Shown: piece after piece, positions 50,301 through 58,700 of the stretch
Layout of the letters: each line of letters opens with the position of its first letter
Numbering within the stretch: position 1 is the first letter of the stretch
Origin: Aldrovandia affinis
Lineage: Eukaryota; Chordata; Actinopteri; Notacanthiformes; Halosauridae
Assembly: GCA_029706075.1 (NCBI GenBank)
Contig: JAINUG010000115.1
Coordinates: forward strand, 2,745,001 to 2,809,000
Length of the DNA: 64,000 nt
Direction: 5' to 3'
Notes under the pieces: model-generated
The model's database searches: none
Seen by the model: the letters and a program-made list of their open reading frames with translations, nothing else
Told to the model about the DNA's origin: nothing
Translations under genes and position numbers: made by a program

Positions 50301-51028
50301 GTGTTGCCGCAGGGAACTTATTCTCTCCAGTGTGCCATGACAACAAACAGATCTTGGTAGTGAACTCAGACTTTTGGACCCCACTGCATATACATAATCT
50401 GTCAAATCTTCACCAAAATATTGGTAATAGAACCACGCAAAAGGCATATTAGCATGTTTATGCTAAAGGTCTTTCTCACATATTCAAGGTGTGGTCTTGT
50501 TGTACAGTCAATCTGGGCCATTCCTGTTTCACTAAAAATAATATATACTTTCTGAAAACCACTCTTCTATGCCATGAGAGATAAGAGCTTAGTACCACAT
50601 CACAACACACTGCAGCAGAGTAGACAAGTGACTCAAAGAAAGGTGAAAAACTGGCATACAGTATAGTGTCTCCTTGTTTGCAAATGAGATGTCTTATCCT
50701 GTCCTACTAACCATTGGTCTGATTGGTCTCCAAAAATAGATTGGTCTTAGCCCTCTTTCCCCCTCTCTTTGTCTCCACTAACTCTCCCTCTCCCCAGCAG
50801 GCCCAGAGGAAACTGAATGGGGATGGCCAGGCAGAGCAGGGACGTGGCACAGGTGTTGACTGTGCGGCCCTAACCTGCATGGTACAGCTGGCTCAGATCA
50901 TTGTGGGCGCAGGATTGGGAGCTCTGGTCAACATGGTTGGCAGTGTCATAGTGGTGGTGCTCTCTGCTTCCACGGTGTCCCTCATTGGCTGCCTGTTCAT
51001 CGCTCTCTTCATCAGATATGTGGAATAA
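23337..51028 (+). CDS. slc45a2: Membrane-associated transporter SLC45A2 (MATP), seven coding exons, one-base shift in exon 3
   Basis: Exons are 23337-23787, 27434-27610, 34023-34368, 34692-34835, 40261-40384, 41064-41269 and 50798-51028, all with AG/GT borders. The family is a 12-TM MFS proton/sugar-type transporter of the melanosome, needed for melanin synthesis; loss causes oculocutaneous albinism type 4. Signatures seen are [20 protein letters not shown] (TM1), SRWGRRRPY (MFS loop), [69 protein letters not shown] and the last TM ending IALFIRYVE. Exon 3 is one base short: a run of seven T at 34115-34121 shifts the frame before SALTLGIF. With eight T the exons sum to 560 codons including stop. 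Exon 7 has a CAGCAG (NAGNAG) acceptor. Introns 2, 4 and 6 are full of transposons. Confidence 0.95.
24800..25095 (+). mobile_element. tRNA-derived SINE, degenerate copy (slc45a2 intron 1)
   Basis: Shares cagtctggtatcgaatctgg, gccagtgccgactatggcca and cccagggagggagggattca with the copy at 25440. The head is poorly preserved. The tail ends in an A-rich stretch near 25080. Confidence 0.75.
25440..25835 (+). mobile_element. tRNA-derived SINE, fuller degenerate copy
   Basis: Contains the same cagtctggtatcaaatcctg and acccagggagggagagattt blocks and ends with ccaaattgggagaaaatga, the 3' tail motif also seen in the young copy at 35270-35655. Confidence 0.78.
26560..27165 (+). mobile_element. Tc1-like transposon relic in slc45a2 intron 1
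   Basis: Translated pieces include [20 protein letters not shown] (near 26817) followed by [12 protein letters not shown] (near 26895). This is the end of the DNA-binding domain and the start of the DDE domain of a Tc1 transposase. Frames are broken and no terminal repeats are paired. A SINE body follows directly at 27165. Confidence 0.78.
27165..27290 (+). mobile_element. SINE body fragment
   Basis: ggctgggagtccctattcag, gattggctgtctaccctagg and ggagggaagccggcagg match the body of the SINE at 35270-35655. The tRNA-like head is missing. Confidence 0.72.
27640..27800. repeat. Fish dispersed repeat fragment in slc45a2 intron 2
   Basis: ggtgccatcctttggatgag followed by acgttaaactgag is a block I recognise from dispersed repeats across teleost genomes. 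The family assignment is uncertain. Confidence 0.5.
28655..28740 (-). mobile_element. 3' tail of a tRNA-derived SINE, antisense
   Basis: aggcatttagcagacgctct then tatccagagcaacttacac is the inverted tail shared with the fuller copies at 62365-62580 and 63408-63570. The tRNA head is absent. Confidence 0.75.
29150..29910 (+). repeat. Old tandem duplication, period about 400 bp (slc45a2 intron 2)
   Basis: Several blocks recur in the same order: acaaatgtgaatagtactgt / acaaatgtgtataatactgt; gttcactgtgtggcattctg / attcactgtgtggcaatcca; then gaggacacag; then atgcattgattgt; then aataaacatg. No coding or transposon signature is visible. Confidence 0.75.
30521..30885. mobile_element. Tc1-derived MITE, 365 bp
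   Basis: The ends cagttaggtccagaattatt and (inverse) cattcaggtccagaattatt flank a transposase-free interior, with TA on each side. The inner repeat parts (ttgat..acatgagcaa, tacaaaataaataatac) also pair. The terminal sequence is related to the Tc1 copy at 13368. Confidence 0.88.
32176..32542. mobile_element. hAT-type MITE, 367 bp, with a nested second repeat end
   Basis: Starts cagtggtggccaacccgcgg and ends ggttagccacccctg (inverse of the start), with inner ggctctttg / caaagagcc pairs. A perfect 8-bp target duplication CCATAGAG flanks it (32168-32175 and 32543-32550). Inside, at about 32367, cagcggtccccaaccttta begins the left end of a different common hAT MITE, showing nesting. Confidence 0.9.
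32555..33400 (-). mobile_element. L1-like LINE ORF2 relic, antisense
   Basis: Minus-strand frames give [16 protein letters not shown] followed by a [13 protein letters not shown] end (around 32560-32650), the C-terminal block of L1-type ORF2. Further upstream is [16 protein letters not shown] with KTIKDKLDP (33200-33390). Stops and shifts are frequent. Confidence 0.72.
34115..34121 (+). other. slc45a2: Homopolymer T7 causing an apparent frameshift in slc45a2 exon 3
   Basis: Upstream, frame GTEYQVIFF is conserved; downstream the conserved [16 protein letters not shown] lies in the next frame. Human SLC45A2 has three Phe here, so one T is missing from the run. The rest of the exon, its phase and its donor agree with an intact gene. 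Confidence 0.9.
35270..35655 (+). mobile_element. Young tRNA-derived SINE with 19-bp target duplication
   Basis: The head has A box tggcccagtgg (35281-35291) and B box ggttcaattcc (35324-35334). The body includes gattggctgtccgcccc, and the tail ends ccaaattgggagaaaatggg plus an A-rich end. The flanks ttaaaaaagacataccgca at 35251-35269 and 35656-35674 are identical. It is the best-preserved member of the family in this window. Confidence 0.95.
36051..37672 (-). mobile_element. Near-complete Tc1 element, 1622 bp, with about 210-bp terminal repeats
   Basis: The left end caatgggggaaataagtatt and the inverted right end are bordered by TA (36049-36050 and 37673-37674). The inverted repeats extend about 205-210 bp with few mismatches. 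Each has an inner direct-repeat partner (aaaaaagtattgaacacat), the IR/DR organisation. The transposase lies on the minus strand between them. Antisense to slc45a2. Confidence 0.96.
36266..37292 (-). pseudogene. Tc1 transposase with a single one-base frameshift
   Basis: The likely start is at 37292 or 37289 (M)[16 protein letters not shown]. The paired-like HTH region and GAPRKIS linker are intact up to LLKK near 36915. An A8/T8 run (36913-36920), one base longer than the frame needs, shifts the reading. The second part (36268-36874) carries [37 protein letters not shown] (the DD34E triad) and ends [12 protein letters not shown], the usual Tc1 C-terminus. Apart from that base the frame is complete, so it is either recently dead or affected by a homopolymer sequencing error. 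Confidence 0.93.
38100..39480 (-). mobile_element. L2/Rex1-like LINE, 3' portion, antisense
   Basis: On the minus strand 39097-39420 reads [43 protein letters not shown] and [13 protein letters not shown]. This is the C-terminal part of an L2/Rex1-type reverse transcriptase. After a shift near 39110 the frame resumes with a [24 protein letters not shown] block and a [13 protein letters not shown] block down to about 38810. A 3' UTR follows, and the tail at 38100-38170 has the gcgctatacaaaaataaaga end. 5'-truncated. Confidence 0.85.
40615..40770 (-). mobile_element. Degenerate tRNA-type SINE, antisense (slc45a2 intron 5)
   Basis: ttcaatgccttgctcaaggg followed by cacttcggcagtg is the body of a common teleost SINE in inverse orientation (compare ttgctcaagggtacaacggc at 62475). 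The head is strongly decayed. Confidence 0.6.
41270..41763 (+). other. slc45a2: Start of slc45a2 intron 6
   Basis: AT-rich intron ending in a short TA run. No gene or named repeat seen. Confidence 0.4.
41764..41982. mobile_element. Left part of a DNA transposon split by the Gypsy array
   Basis: agtgtggtccaaaagtctga then gtccactaccaagatctgtt is an inverted repeat of 50343-50388 (aacagatcttggtagtgaac then tcagacttttggacc). The two ends are now about 8.5 kb apart with the LTR element between. The terminal style resembles Tc1-like elements or MITEs. Confidence 0.8.
41983..42222 (-). repeat. Gypsy LTR, copy A (3' LTR)
   Basis: 240 bp, TG...CA borders (tgtggtgtttgcagag ... tgctcactaca). Next to it on the internal side is a purine-rich tract on the minus strand (ctgggggggctt), the expected polypurine tract. 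This fixes the orientation as minus strand. Confidence 0.88.
42373..46025 (-). pseudogene. Gypsy gag-pol remnant, unit 1
   Basis: In minus-strand order: capsid-like piece (45732-46025, with [20 protein letters not shown] and [11 protein letters not shown]); gag/nucleocapsid-like Cys-His piece (45333-45680, [18 protein letters not shown]); degraded protease; reverse transcriptase (44115-45053: [19 protein letters not shown], then [10 protein letters not shown] where the catalytic box is usually YLDD); RNase H region (43750-43870, [18 protein letters not shown]); integrase zinc-binding piece (43212-43493, [13 protein letters not shown]); core (42897-43127, [13 protein letters not shown]); and C-terminal domain (42373-42780, PAHVDLDSP). 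Frames change repeatedly, so it cannot be expressed as one polyprotein. No envelope gene is seen. Confidence 0.9.
46092..46329 (-). repeat. Gypsy LTR, copy B (shared central LTR)
   Basis: About 238 bp, starting tgtggtgtttgcagag. The end merges with a deletion of roughly 80-90 bp relative to copy A that removes the LTR tip and the polypurine-tract side. It serves as 5' LTR of unit 1 and 3' LTR of unit 2. Confidence 0.85.
46500..50085 (-). pseudogene. Gypsy gag-pol remnant, unit 2
   Basis: Same module order as unit 1. Examples are the integrase pieces (46704-47149, [14 protein letters not shown]), the integrase zinc region near 47330-47595, RT with a YLDD-coding box near 48416-48431, the protease piece with [12 protein letters not shown] (49182-49373) and gag pieces at 49540-50085. 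Compared with unit 1 it has many one- to five-base insertions and deletions, often at G/C runs, so reading frames last only short distances. Confidence 0.85.
50105..50342 (-). repeat. Gypsy LTR, copy C (5' LTR)
   Basis: About 238 bp, tgtggtgccgtgaaag ... gtgccatgaca. More diverged from A and B at both tips. The primer-binding site lies directly to its left on the minus strand. Confidence 0.82.
50343..50388. mobile_element. Right terminal repeat of the DNA transposon interrupted by the Gypsy array
   Basis: Inverse of 41764-41812 with a few mismatches. It sits directly against LTR C. Confidence 0.8.
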
Positions 51029-51045
51029 ACTCTGTAAAACTGCTG

Positions 51046-51051
51046 AATAAA
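51046..51051 (+). other. slc45a2: slc45a2 poly(A) signal candidate
   Basis: AATAAA 18 bp past the stop; another AATAAA overlaps the stop codon (51024-51029). A very short 3' UTR is implied unless a distal signal is used. Transposon DNA starts about 75 bp further on. Confidence 0.5.
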
Positions 51052-51125
51052 CATACTGATACCTTGCCTCCAGCCTCTGATTCATTGATGGTTCCTGTGT
51101 AGTAGTTACATTTAGTAGTAGTAGT

Positions 51126-51292
51126 AAATACATTTGCAAAAATTTCTAAAAAACTTTTTTCACTTTGTCATTATGGGGTATTGTGTGTAGAATTCTGAGA
51201 AAAAAATGAATTTAATCAATTTTGGAATAAGGCTGTAACATAACAAAATGTGGAAAAAGTGAAGCGATGTGAATACTTTCCGGATGCACTGT
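51126..51292 (+). mobile_element. Right terminal region of a Tc1 element
   Basis: gtcattatggggtattgtgt, aataaggctgtaacataaca and gaatactttccggatgcact form a well-known 3' end of fish Tc1 elements. No transposase remains. Confidence 0.85.
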
Positions 51293-51654
51293 CGGTATAT
51301 CAAGAGCCGTTTGAGAACAAACATGTTGTCTTCTTGGAAGCCAATAAAAATATCATAATAATAACAATAGTAACATAAAATGTGATTCTACATGGCTCAG
51401 TAGGTAAAGCACAACACTTCTTCAAAACCCCTCACCGTGGCATTTGACTGGTTCCGGCCAGAGGAAGATGAGTTGCCCGACAGAGAGTCTCACGGTCTGT
51501 AATTATAGGAACCCAGGAGAGGATGTTTTTTAAAAGGTACATCCTTACAACGGTACAACGGAGCAACTCGATGAGGGTTTGATGCAATGGTTATTGAGAA
51601 TATAGGTGGATTAAGTCTGGATTACGTTATATTTGTATGAGTAAGATATTCCAC

Positions 51655-51910
51655 TGGCCTTGCACATTTTGTTTGTAAACAAGGTGCTGGAAACATTCCT
51701 CAGAGATTCTGGTCCATGTTGACATAATAGCATCACGCAGTTGCTGCAGATTTGTCAGCTGTACGTTCATGTTGCGAATCTCCCGTTCCACCACATCCCA
51801 AAGGTGCTCTATTGGACTGAGATCTGGTGACTGTGGAGGCCACTGGAGTACACTGAACTCATTGTCATGTTCGTGGAACCAGCTTGAGATGACGTGTGTT
51901 TTGTGACATG
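51655..51910 (-). mobile_element. Tc1-like transposase relic
   Basis: Blocks such as cacgcagttgctgcagattt, cacatcccaaaggtgctcta and gagatctggtgactgtggag are antisense transposase sequence, including the inverse of the SPDLNPIE region. Both ends are missing. Confidence 0.8.
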
Positions 51911-52184
51911 AGCATTATTAAGTATTTTTCCCATGTGCATTGGGTGCCCTGTGAAGGTCTAGTGGTGGAACCTATTTAAGTTGCAGGGCGTGACATAGTT
52001 CTTTCATAATTTCTATTTATACATTTACAACCTGACCAAATAGGGGAGGATGTGAGGCCTGTTTTGTTTGTACTGGTTTTCCCACATCAAATTGTTGACA
52101 TGTGATACAATTTTCCCATGTCTGCTGTGCTTGCATGGTAAATTTAAATTTAAAGTTTTGGTGCGGTACCAGTCCTTGTTACAG

Positions 52185-52470
52185 GCTGCTAGATGAAGAA
52201 TCATATGTAATGACCAACTACGAAGAAATAAATGGGAAGAAATACATTTGAAAACATTTATAATTAAAAGTTCTATTTTCGGGGAAATCACCAAATTACA
52301 TAAGTGTATAGCTTTACCTCCAAAGTGAAAAATCATGAATTTTAAACTTCAAATTTTTTAGCTTAGATAGATGAAGAATCATCTACAATGACCTAATGAA
52401 GAAAAAAATGGGAAGAAATACATTTGAAAACATTCATCATGAAAAGTCCATTTTCGGGGAAATCACCAAA
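52185..52470 (+). repeat. Diverged tandem duplication, period about 180 bp
   Basis: agatgaagaatcat, aatgggaagaaatacatttg, aaaacatt and ttttcggggaaatcaccaaa occur in the same order at about 52190-52290 and 52370-52470. A short inverse of the tail (aaatgtatttctta) follows at 52480. Confidence 0.8.
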
Positions 52471-52499
52471 TGACATTTTTCAAATGTATTTCTTATGTA

Positions 52500-54730
52500 A
52501 TTTGGAGCACCTTAAAGTGTTACCATTATCATGAATATGATACCATTGAGGTCAGTCTCAGAAAAACATGTACAGTATATCAGCGAAATAATTTACAATG
52601 TTTTTTCAATTTTAGAAGTGTACAGGTGGTTTAACACTCCAGTAAATATGCCTACCATCTTAATAACAAAACTTCATCACTGTGCTGCACTTTTATTTTG
52701 ACATCTAGGCAGCTGAAAAACCCACAGACTTCCATGGTAACCAGGCAACCTCATTGGCTGAACGCAGTCGACAAAAACTGGTATTACACTCTTTCAGACA
52801 TGTTGCCCATCAGGGAATAATGTTGTTAGAGAAAACAAGTGGTGCGACTTCGGATACGAGTGCTACATAGAAGTATGTACGTAAAACACCCACTACTGGC
52901 CATTTGTGCTAATAAGTATGTACGGCGTGGGCTACAGCCAAACAGTAGCCCGGTAATAAAAGCAAACAAGTAAACATTGGGTCCAGTGAGTTTATTCTTA
53001 GCAAGATCGCTACACTATTCTCTCATGCTTGCTAGCAAGCATTAGCAGTTTTAGTTTAGCTGGATAGATTATCCACAAAATTGCTCGCCTAGGAAAATGG
53101 TATCATGACATAGTCTACAAGTTAAATTCACTTCTGACGTATCTACATGTTACAAAAACACATAGGGGAAAAAACAAAACCATTGATTCATCAGTCACTT
53201 TGTGTTGAAAACATGCCCGAATGACTGTTTTTTTTTCTCAACATTTTGAACTGCTGGGTGAAATACTTTATACCGTCAGCCGTGTGAAAAACAGTCCACT
53301 CTAGCATGGTCCTCTTCGAGACATGGTTTTAGTTGTATTTGTTCTTCTTGGCTGTGGTTGTGATGTAGCCTACTTAACTGAAAGCAGGGAAAAAATGCAT
53401 TTTCAAAAAAGTGATACGGACATGTTATATAGGAAACTACACACATCACTGCAGCAATGTCTGTTGGGTAAGCATCTGGATTAGAGTTAGACTGCATTCA
53501 TTCATTCCCATGTTCTGAGTGTCTGGATGGAAAATTTAATTTAAATAAGGCAAAGAGCCTTGTGGTATAAGGAATGTCTTCCTCTGCAAGCTTGAAATGG
53601 GTAACACACATTCAATAGCCAAGCCCACATTTCTCACATTTTTCTGAACCACACAAAATGCACAACTAATAATGAAGAGCAAACTTTAGCATTCAGGTGT
53701 GGGGGGATGGAAAAAATCACACATCACAGATATTTACTGTTAAGTGAAATGTACATCTGTATTGTCAAATTTTAATGTATACTGTAGCTGAGAGAATGGC
53801 ATTGACTGTGCAATACACAGACTGTGCTTTAAGATCACTGAGACACCTGAGGTGTGCTTAATTATGCAAATGTTTCTTTACCAGTGCAAACAGAAAACTG
53901 TTTTGGAACTGCTTGAAAGGCAGCATACAGCAACAGTGGCATGTTGTAATCCTTGTAATGTCTCATTTGTGGCAGTACATTCAACAATCATTGTTTCAAG
54001 GCAACAAATCTAACTGTCAAGTTGAACACACCTCTGTAAAAAGTATTCAGACCACTTAGTTCAAGCCACCAATTGTGTTGGTAAACTAATGTAACATGCA
54101 TTATTATGAAGTAATAAATTCACCCTCAATTTATTGAAGAATTTTTTTTTTTACAAAAACAAAACCTGCCAACGGGTTCCTTAAGTGGGTTCTGGAAGTT
54201 CCTCAATGCCATGTGGAACTATAATTAATGTATTTGAAACAATTGAGGTACAGTACCTTGCAGAACAGCAATGGCCCAAGTAGGAGTTTACCCCATGACA
54301 GAGCGTCTAGTCCAGCACTCTAAAGCACTAATCTGCATGTTTCCTGTATGTTTACAGTAACATTGATATTGTCCAGAACACATCAATCATTCTGTATCTA
54401 TTGTAACCATACTTGCAATATAAAATCAGTCTAAAGTACTACTATATTTCCCCCTCAAGTGGGATGTACAGGAATCTGATGGCAAAGTAGGCACATGAAC
54501 ATACATTGCTCTGTACATAACTGGACATCTATGCTGGTGCTTGTTACAGTACAACATTAACGTTTTAACAGAAATCAATGTGGGAAGTGCTACAGTTACA
54601 ACAATGGTTGTGGTGTAATCATTTGAACATCATTTTCTGCCTTCATAGGACCGGACCTTCTGAGGAAATGAGGAAATATTTCAAGTGCATTATTGCTAAA
54701 TAAATACCAGAATTAATACAAAGACTGGTG
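52500..54730. other. Intergenic DNA between slc45a2 and rai14 (convergent 3' ends)
   Basis: AT-rich, short ORFs only. The rai14 3' UTR, read leftward from 55749, may reach into this stretch. I cannot place its end. Confidence 0.4.
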
Positions 54731-54739
54731 GAAATTAGT

Positions 54740-54958
54740 TAAAGGCAAATTCTGCACAGATATTAGGAGGTTTTTCTTTACACAGAGAGTTGTCAATGCC
54801 TGGAACAGCTTGCCAGGTTGGGTAGTAGAGGCAGAAACACTTGGGCTATTCAAGTCCAGGCTAGATATAGTACTAGATACTCTTTAGATTAGGACATGAC
54901 GAGCCTAGATGGGCCGAATGGCCCGTTCTCATCATTATGTATTCTTATGTTCTTATAT
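54740..54958 (+). mobile_element. LINE 3' end (last part of ORF2 plus tail)
   Basis: The frame reads FFFTQRVVNAWNSLPGWVVE then AETLGLFKSRLD and a stop. The tail gacgagcctagatgggccga ... cattatgtattcttatgttc follows. Sense counterpart of 21110-21265. 5'-truncated. Confidence 0.88.
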
Positions 54959-55749
54959 TTGACTGAGAAAACAATGTCAGTGTTCACTCAACTCACTTCC
55001 AAAGCTGTGACAAACACAACAAGGAAAAGTGTTGGAAAACAAGCCTTCCAAAGCCTGCAGGTCAATTGTACACCCAACAAAAAATTGCTTCATTCATTCA
55101 TAAAAAATGCACAAACTAAAGATTTGTTATAAAAATACAACACACTTTCCTTGTCTACATGTCATAAACGTTTGAGTAGCTATAAAACATGCATACTCTG
55201 GAAAGTATTATTTTTCTAAATGTACATGCTAATAGGAAAATGCTAATAGAAATACATAAAAACTCAAATACTTAACATGCTTTTTTATTTTTGAATAAGG
55301 CATACCTGCAGTTTTTCAACAGTAAAAAAAAAAAGAAAAGAAAAGAATTAACACTGTTAAATTGCCCAATTAACGCTGCTAACTTGACATACTATGCAGA
55401 ACATATCCATGGCCATTTCAGTCTGCTAGCTGAAGGGATTGCAGCTGCCATCTGTTTCATTATTTGATAAGTGCTTCACAGCAGTTGGACACGGAATGTT
55501 ATTTCAATGCAGTTATTTAAATTATGTGAACAAGGATCCATCTTAAGGACCACTCAAATCACATACTAGCACTGGCTCTGCAGAGACATTTCAGAGGTGT
55601 TCCTCAGCCTGTTCTTAGTCATAGATAACCTGTGATTTGGTGGACAGATACAGTGCATATATACTTCTGGGTATAGAGACTGCACACTCTGCCTGATGCA
55701 GTATGTAAACATTCTTTTTTTTCCTCTTTTTTCTTTTTTTTTTTTTTTT

Positions 55750-58700
55750 TTAAATCAGTGGCCTCACTTGACATCTGTTGCCATCTTGCATCATCAGTAT
55801 CTGCTTCAAGGCCTTCTGAACATCTTCATCCATTTGACCCTGGACAGAATAAAACAAAATATGTATTTGCCCGTGTGTTTAAAAAATATTTTAAAAAAAC
55901 ACTTTCAAATAGCTCAGCAGCACTTTCTATGAAGGTTGCTACATAATGCCTTCATAACCACTACATAAACACCAACATCTTTCTAAATTGTGCATTAGAG
56001 TGATTCAGCTCCATTTGAGGAGGAACTTTTTGCCGCCGCTGAGCGGGACTCCCAGCCAGAGCTGGGCTGGCGCAACTGGGGAATCGAACTCCAGTCACAG
56101 TAAGCAACCTGCACTCCAGGCAAGTGCTTTTACCGGTTGAGTCACCCGGGGACCTCATCGTTATGTATTCTAACCAGGGCTCGAAACTGCCACCAATTTG
56201 GTGGCATTTGCCACTGAAAATCTGCCCAGTGCCACTAAAAAAAATAACCAGTGGCAATGTTGCCACTAGAATGTTTTTTTAAATTTTTTTATCCTAAAGT
56301 AATATTTTGGTCAAACAGTTGGACGATTTTGTTTGATTATTTGATCTCACATTGATCTTGTTATGTCGGTTAAGTTGTGTTTATGTCTGTTGTCTATTTA
56401 GGCTACATGAGGTCTGGGCGGAGCCCGTCCGTTCGGGCGGCATTTCTTTCAAGTTTTCCCGAGTCCCGCGCAAAGTAGCAAGAGTCAGACACAACGTTAG
56501 AGCAAGCTAGGTCATCATTGCCGATCACAAAACCATAGCCTGTGAAGAATAATGAAGCGCATCGATACGTTTTTCGTGAAGAAAAATGCCCCACCACCAC
56601 CACCTGAGGTTAGACCAGACGCAGAAATAGATTCAGAATCCGATGAGCAGTCACAGCCGGCAGAACAGGTATCCGAGGTAACCGAGCAGCCACCCTCCGC
56701 TAAAAAGCCAAGATGTAGCCCTAACTCGAGATTTCGCCCTGAGTGGCTTAAAGAGTTCACATGGCTAAGGTACGAGAAAACAGGAAAATATATGTACTGT
56801 GTGTACTGCAAACAATGCGGGCCGACTGTTGCAGGCAGTAGCAAACTTGCGTCTGCAGCAACCCGTTTAAACGCAACCCCTCGCTATCCACGGCAAAAGC
56901 CACAAGCACATACAGTGCCGCGACAGGTGCATCGCGGCGCTGCTGCCCCCTTTATGCGATTGATAAAGTTGTTTTATGTATCTATTTATTTTATGTTAAT
57001 TTGTTATTGAACCATATGCACTTCTGAGTTTAGTATGAATAAAATCTCATTGCTGTTGCACCTTATTACCGCCTAAAAAATTTTTTTACATACATTTACC
57101 TCCAAAATGTTGTGCCACCAAATTATGTGCCACTGCCACTAACAGAAAAACTTAGTGGCAACTGTGCCACCAGTGTAAAATGTTAGTGTTGAGCCCTGAT
57201 TCTAACAATCAATCAATTACTCAATCAATAAATCCAATTCATGTTCTTATCTCCATCAGTCTTAAGTGTCATTACAATGACCTGGTCAGACCCTGCATAA
57301 CAGGTTCCGAATACGTCTATTCTGAAAAGACAACGAACAGTCCTGTAAAAGAAAAAGAACAAATCGCATCCAACTCCACCATTGCCACTGCCATAGGGCT
57401 TACTAATAGGCACTGTAAAGGTTTTACACCTTGTTGTTTCTAAACAACTATTATTTTTTAAATGTAGTGTGTGTTTATTTGTTTTTACATATCTTGTTGT
57501 TTTTGACCTATTTTAATGTATTATGTGTTTGAACTGCTTTTTAACAAATGGTGTTTAAAATGCAATACGATTATTAATTATTGCTTCCAGTCATAGGCTG
57601 AATGATGCAGAATTTACAAAGTCAAGTCTTTCTACAGTATCCATAATTACAATTTCCACAATGAAATGAATTATGAATGGTCTTGTTCACATGTTTGGGC
57701 TGAAGATGAAAAGCACAGAGTAAAATGGGACCTGACCTGGACAGCATAAAGGAGATGCATCCTGTAGACTGACACAATCTCATGGTGCTGCTTCTTAGAT
57801 TCCTTTGGAGAAACGGAAGGCACATCATCAGTGGCTACCGGACATATTATCACCACGGTTTGCATATTTGTATGCTCAGTTGAAGGGGGGGGGGGTACTT
57901 ATCATTGGGGGCTGAGGAATCCTGAATTATTTATTTATTTATTTATTAGTTCATTTGTTTGGGACATACCAAAAGCATTGTTACAATGTTAAAAAACAAG
58001 CATCATTGCAGTAAGTCTTTATTGCCAAAGGCTCATTTCCAACCCCTGTCCCCAATAAATGGAAAAACTTTTAAGAAATATAAACCAACAAAATTAAATG
58101 CATGCACAAACGCTAGAACATTAGAAAAAGTTCGTGCACTTTATATGGGAAAATAGCAATAAATAAAAACAATAAAAACACAAGCAACTACAAAGAGCAA
58201 CCATAGATATTTATTTAAAAAACTATTAAAAAGTGCAATAGTTCTCATTTACCAGCTGTGGGATGCCTTGCTTTGCTCTACTGCAAGCTACATCAAAACT
58301 GCAATAATCAAAATACACGAGAGCAAAGGGAACAAATGTACAATATTAGTGATCAGGCTTTCCATTGCTGTATAGGTCATCTACATCCTCGGGCTTCAAA
58401 CTCTCTTTACGGAGAAGAAAATAAATGGCTCCAAACAAGTGATTCATTTCAAGTCATGGCCAATTCAGTCCAACTGCTGGGAGCCACACCGCGTGAAATA
58501 CCACTCACTGCTCACGGTCCAAATGGGCCTGACTGTAGTTATATCATGGATGGAGAATGACAGGGCAAAGACACTTGTGAAGGGCTCCAGGATCAGAACC
58601 TGGCAGTACCCATTCCTTCAGAAGTGTAGTGGTGGTTAAGTGAGATGTTTACCAAGCGTGACAGTGCCAACATTGTTAATCAACCCCAAACTGTTCCCCA

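Larger units (their letters stand above)
41983..50342 (-). mobile_element. Gypsy (Ty3) LTR retrotransposon array: LTR-internal-LTR-internal-LTR
   Basis: Three similar LTRs (41983-42222, 46092-46329, 50105-50342) bound two internal regions of about 3.87 and 3.78 kb that align along their length. Just inside LTR B and C the minus strand reads TTGGTGACCCCGACG, a primer-binding site starting TGG one base from the LTR. Both internals carry gag-protease-RT/RNase H-integrase order on the minus strand, each broken by many small indels. No matching target duplication is visible at the outer ends. Located in slc45a2 intron 6, antisense to the gene. Confidence 0.92.
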
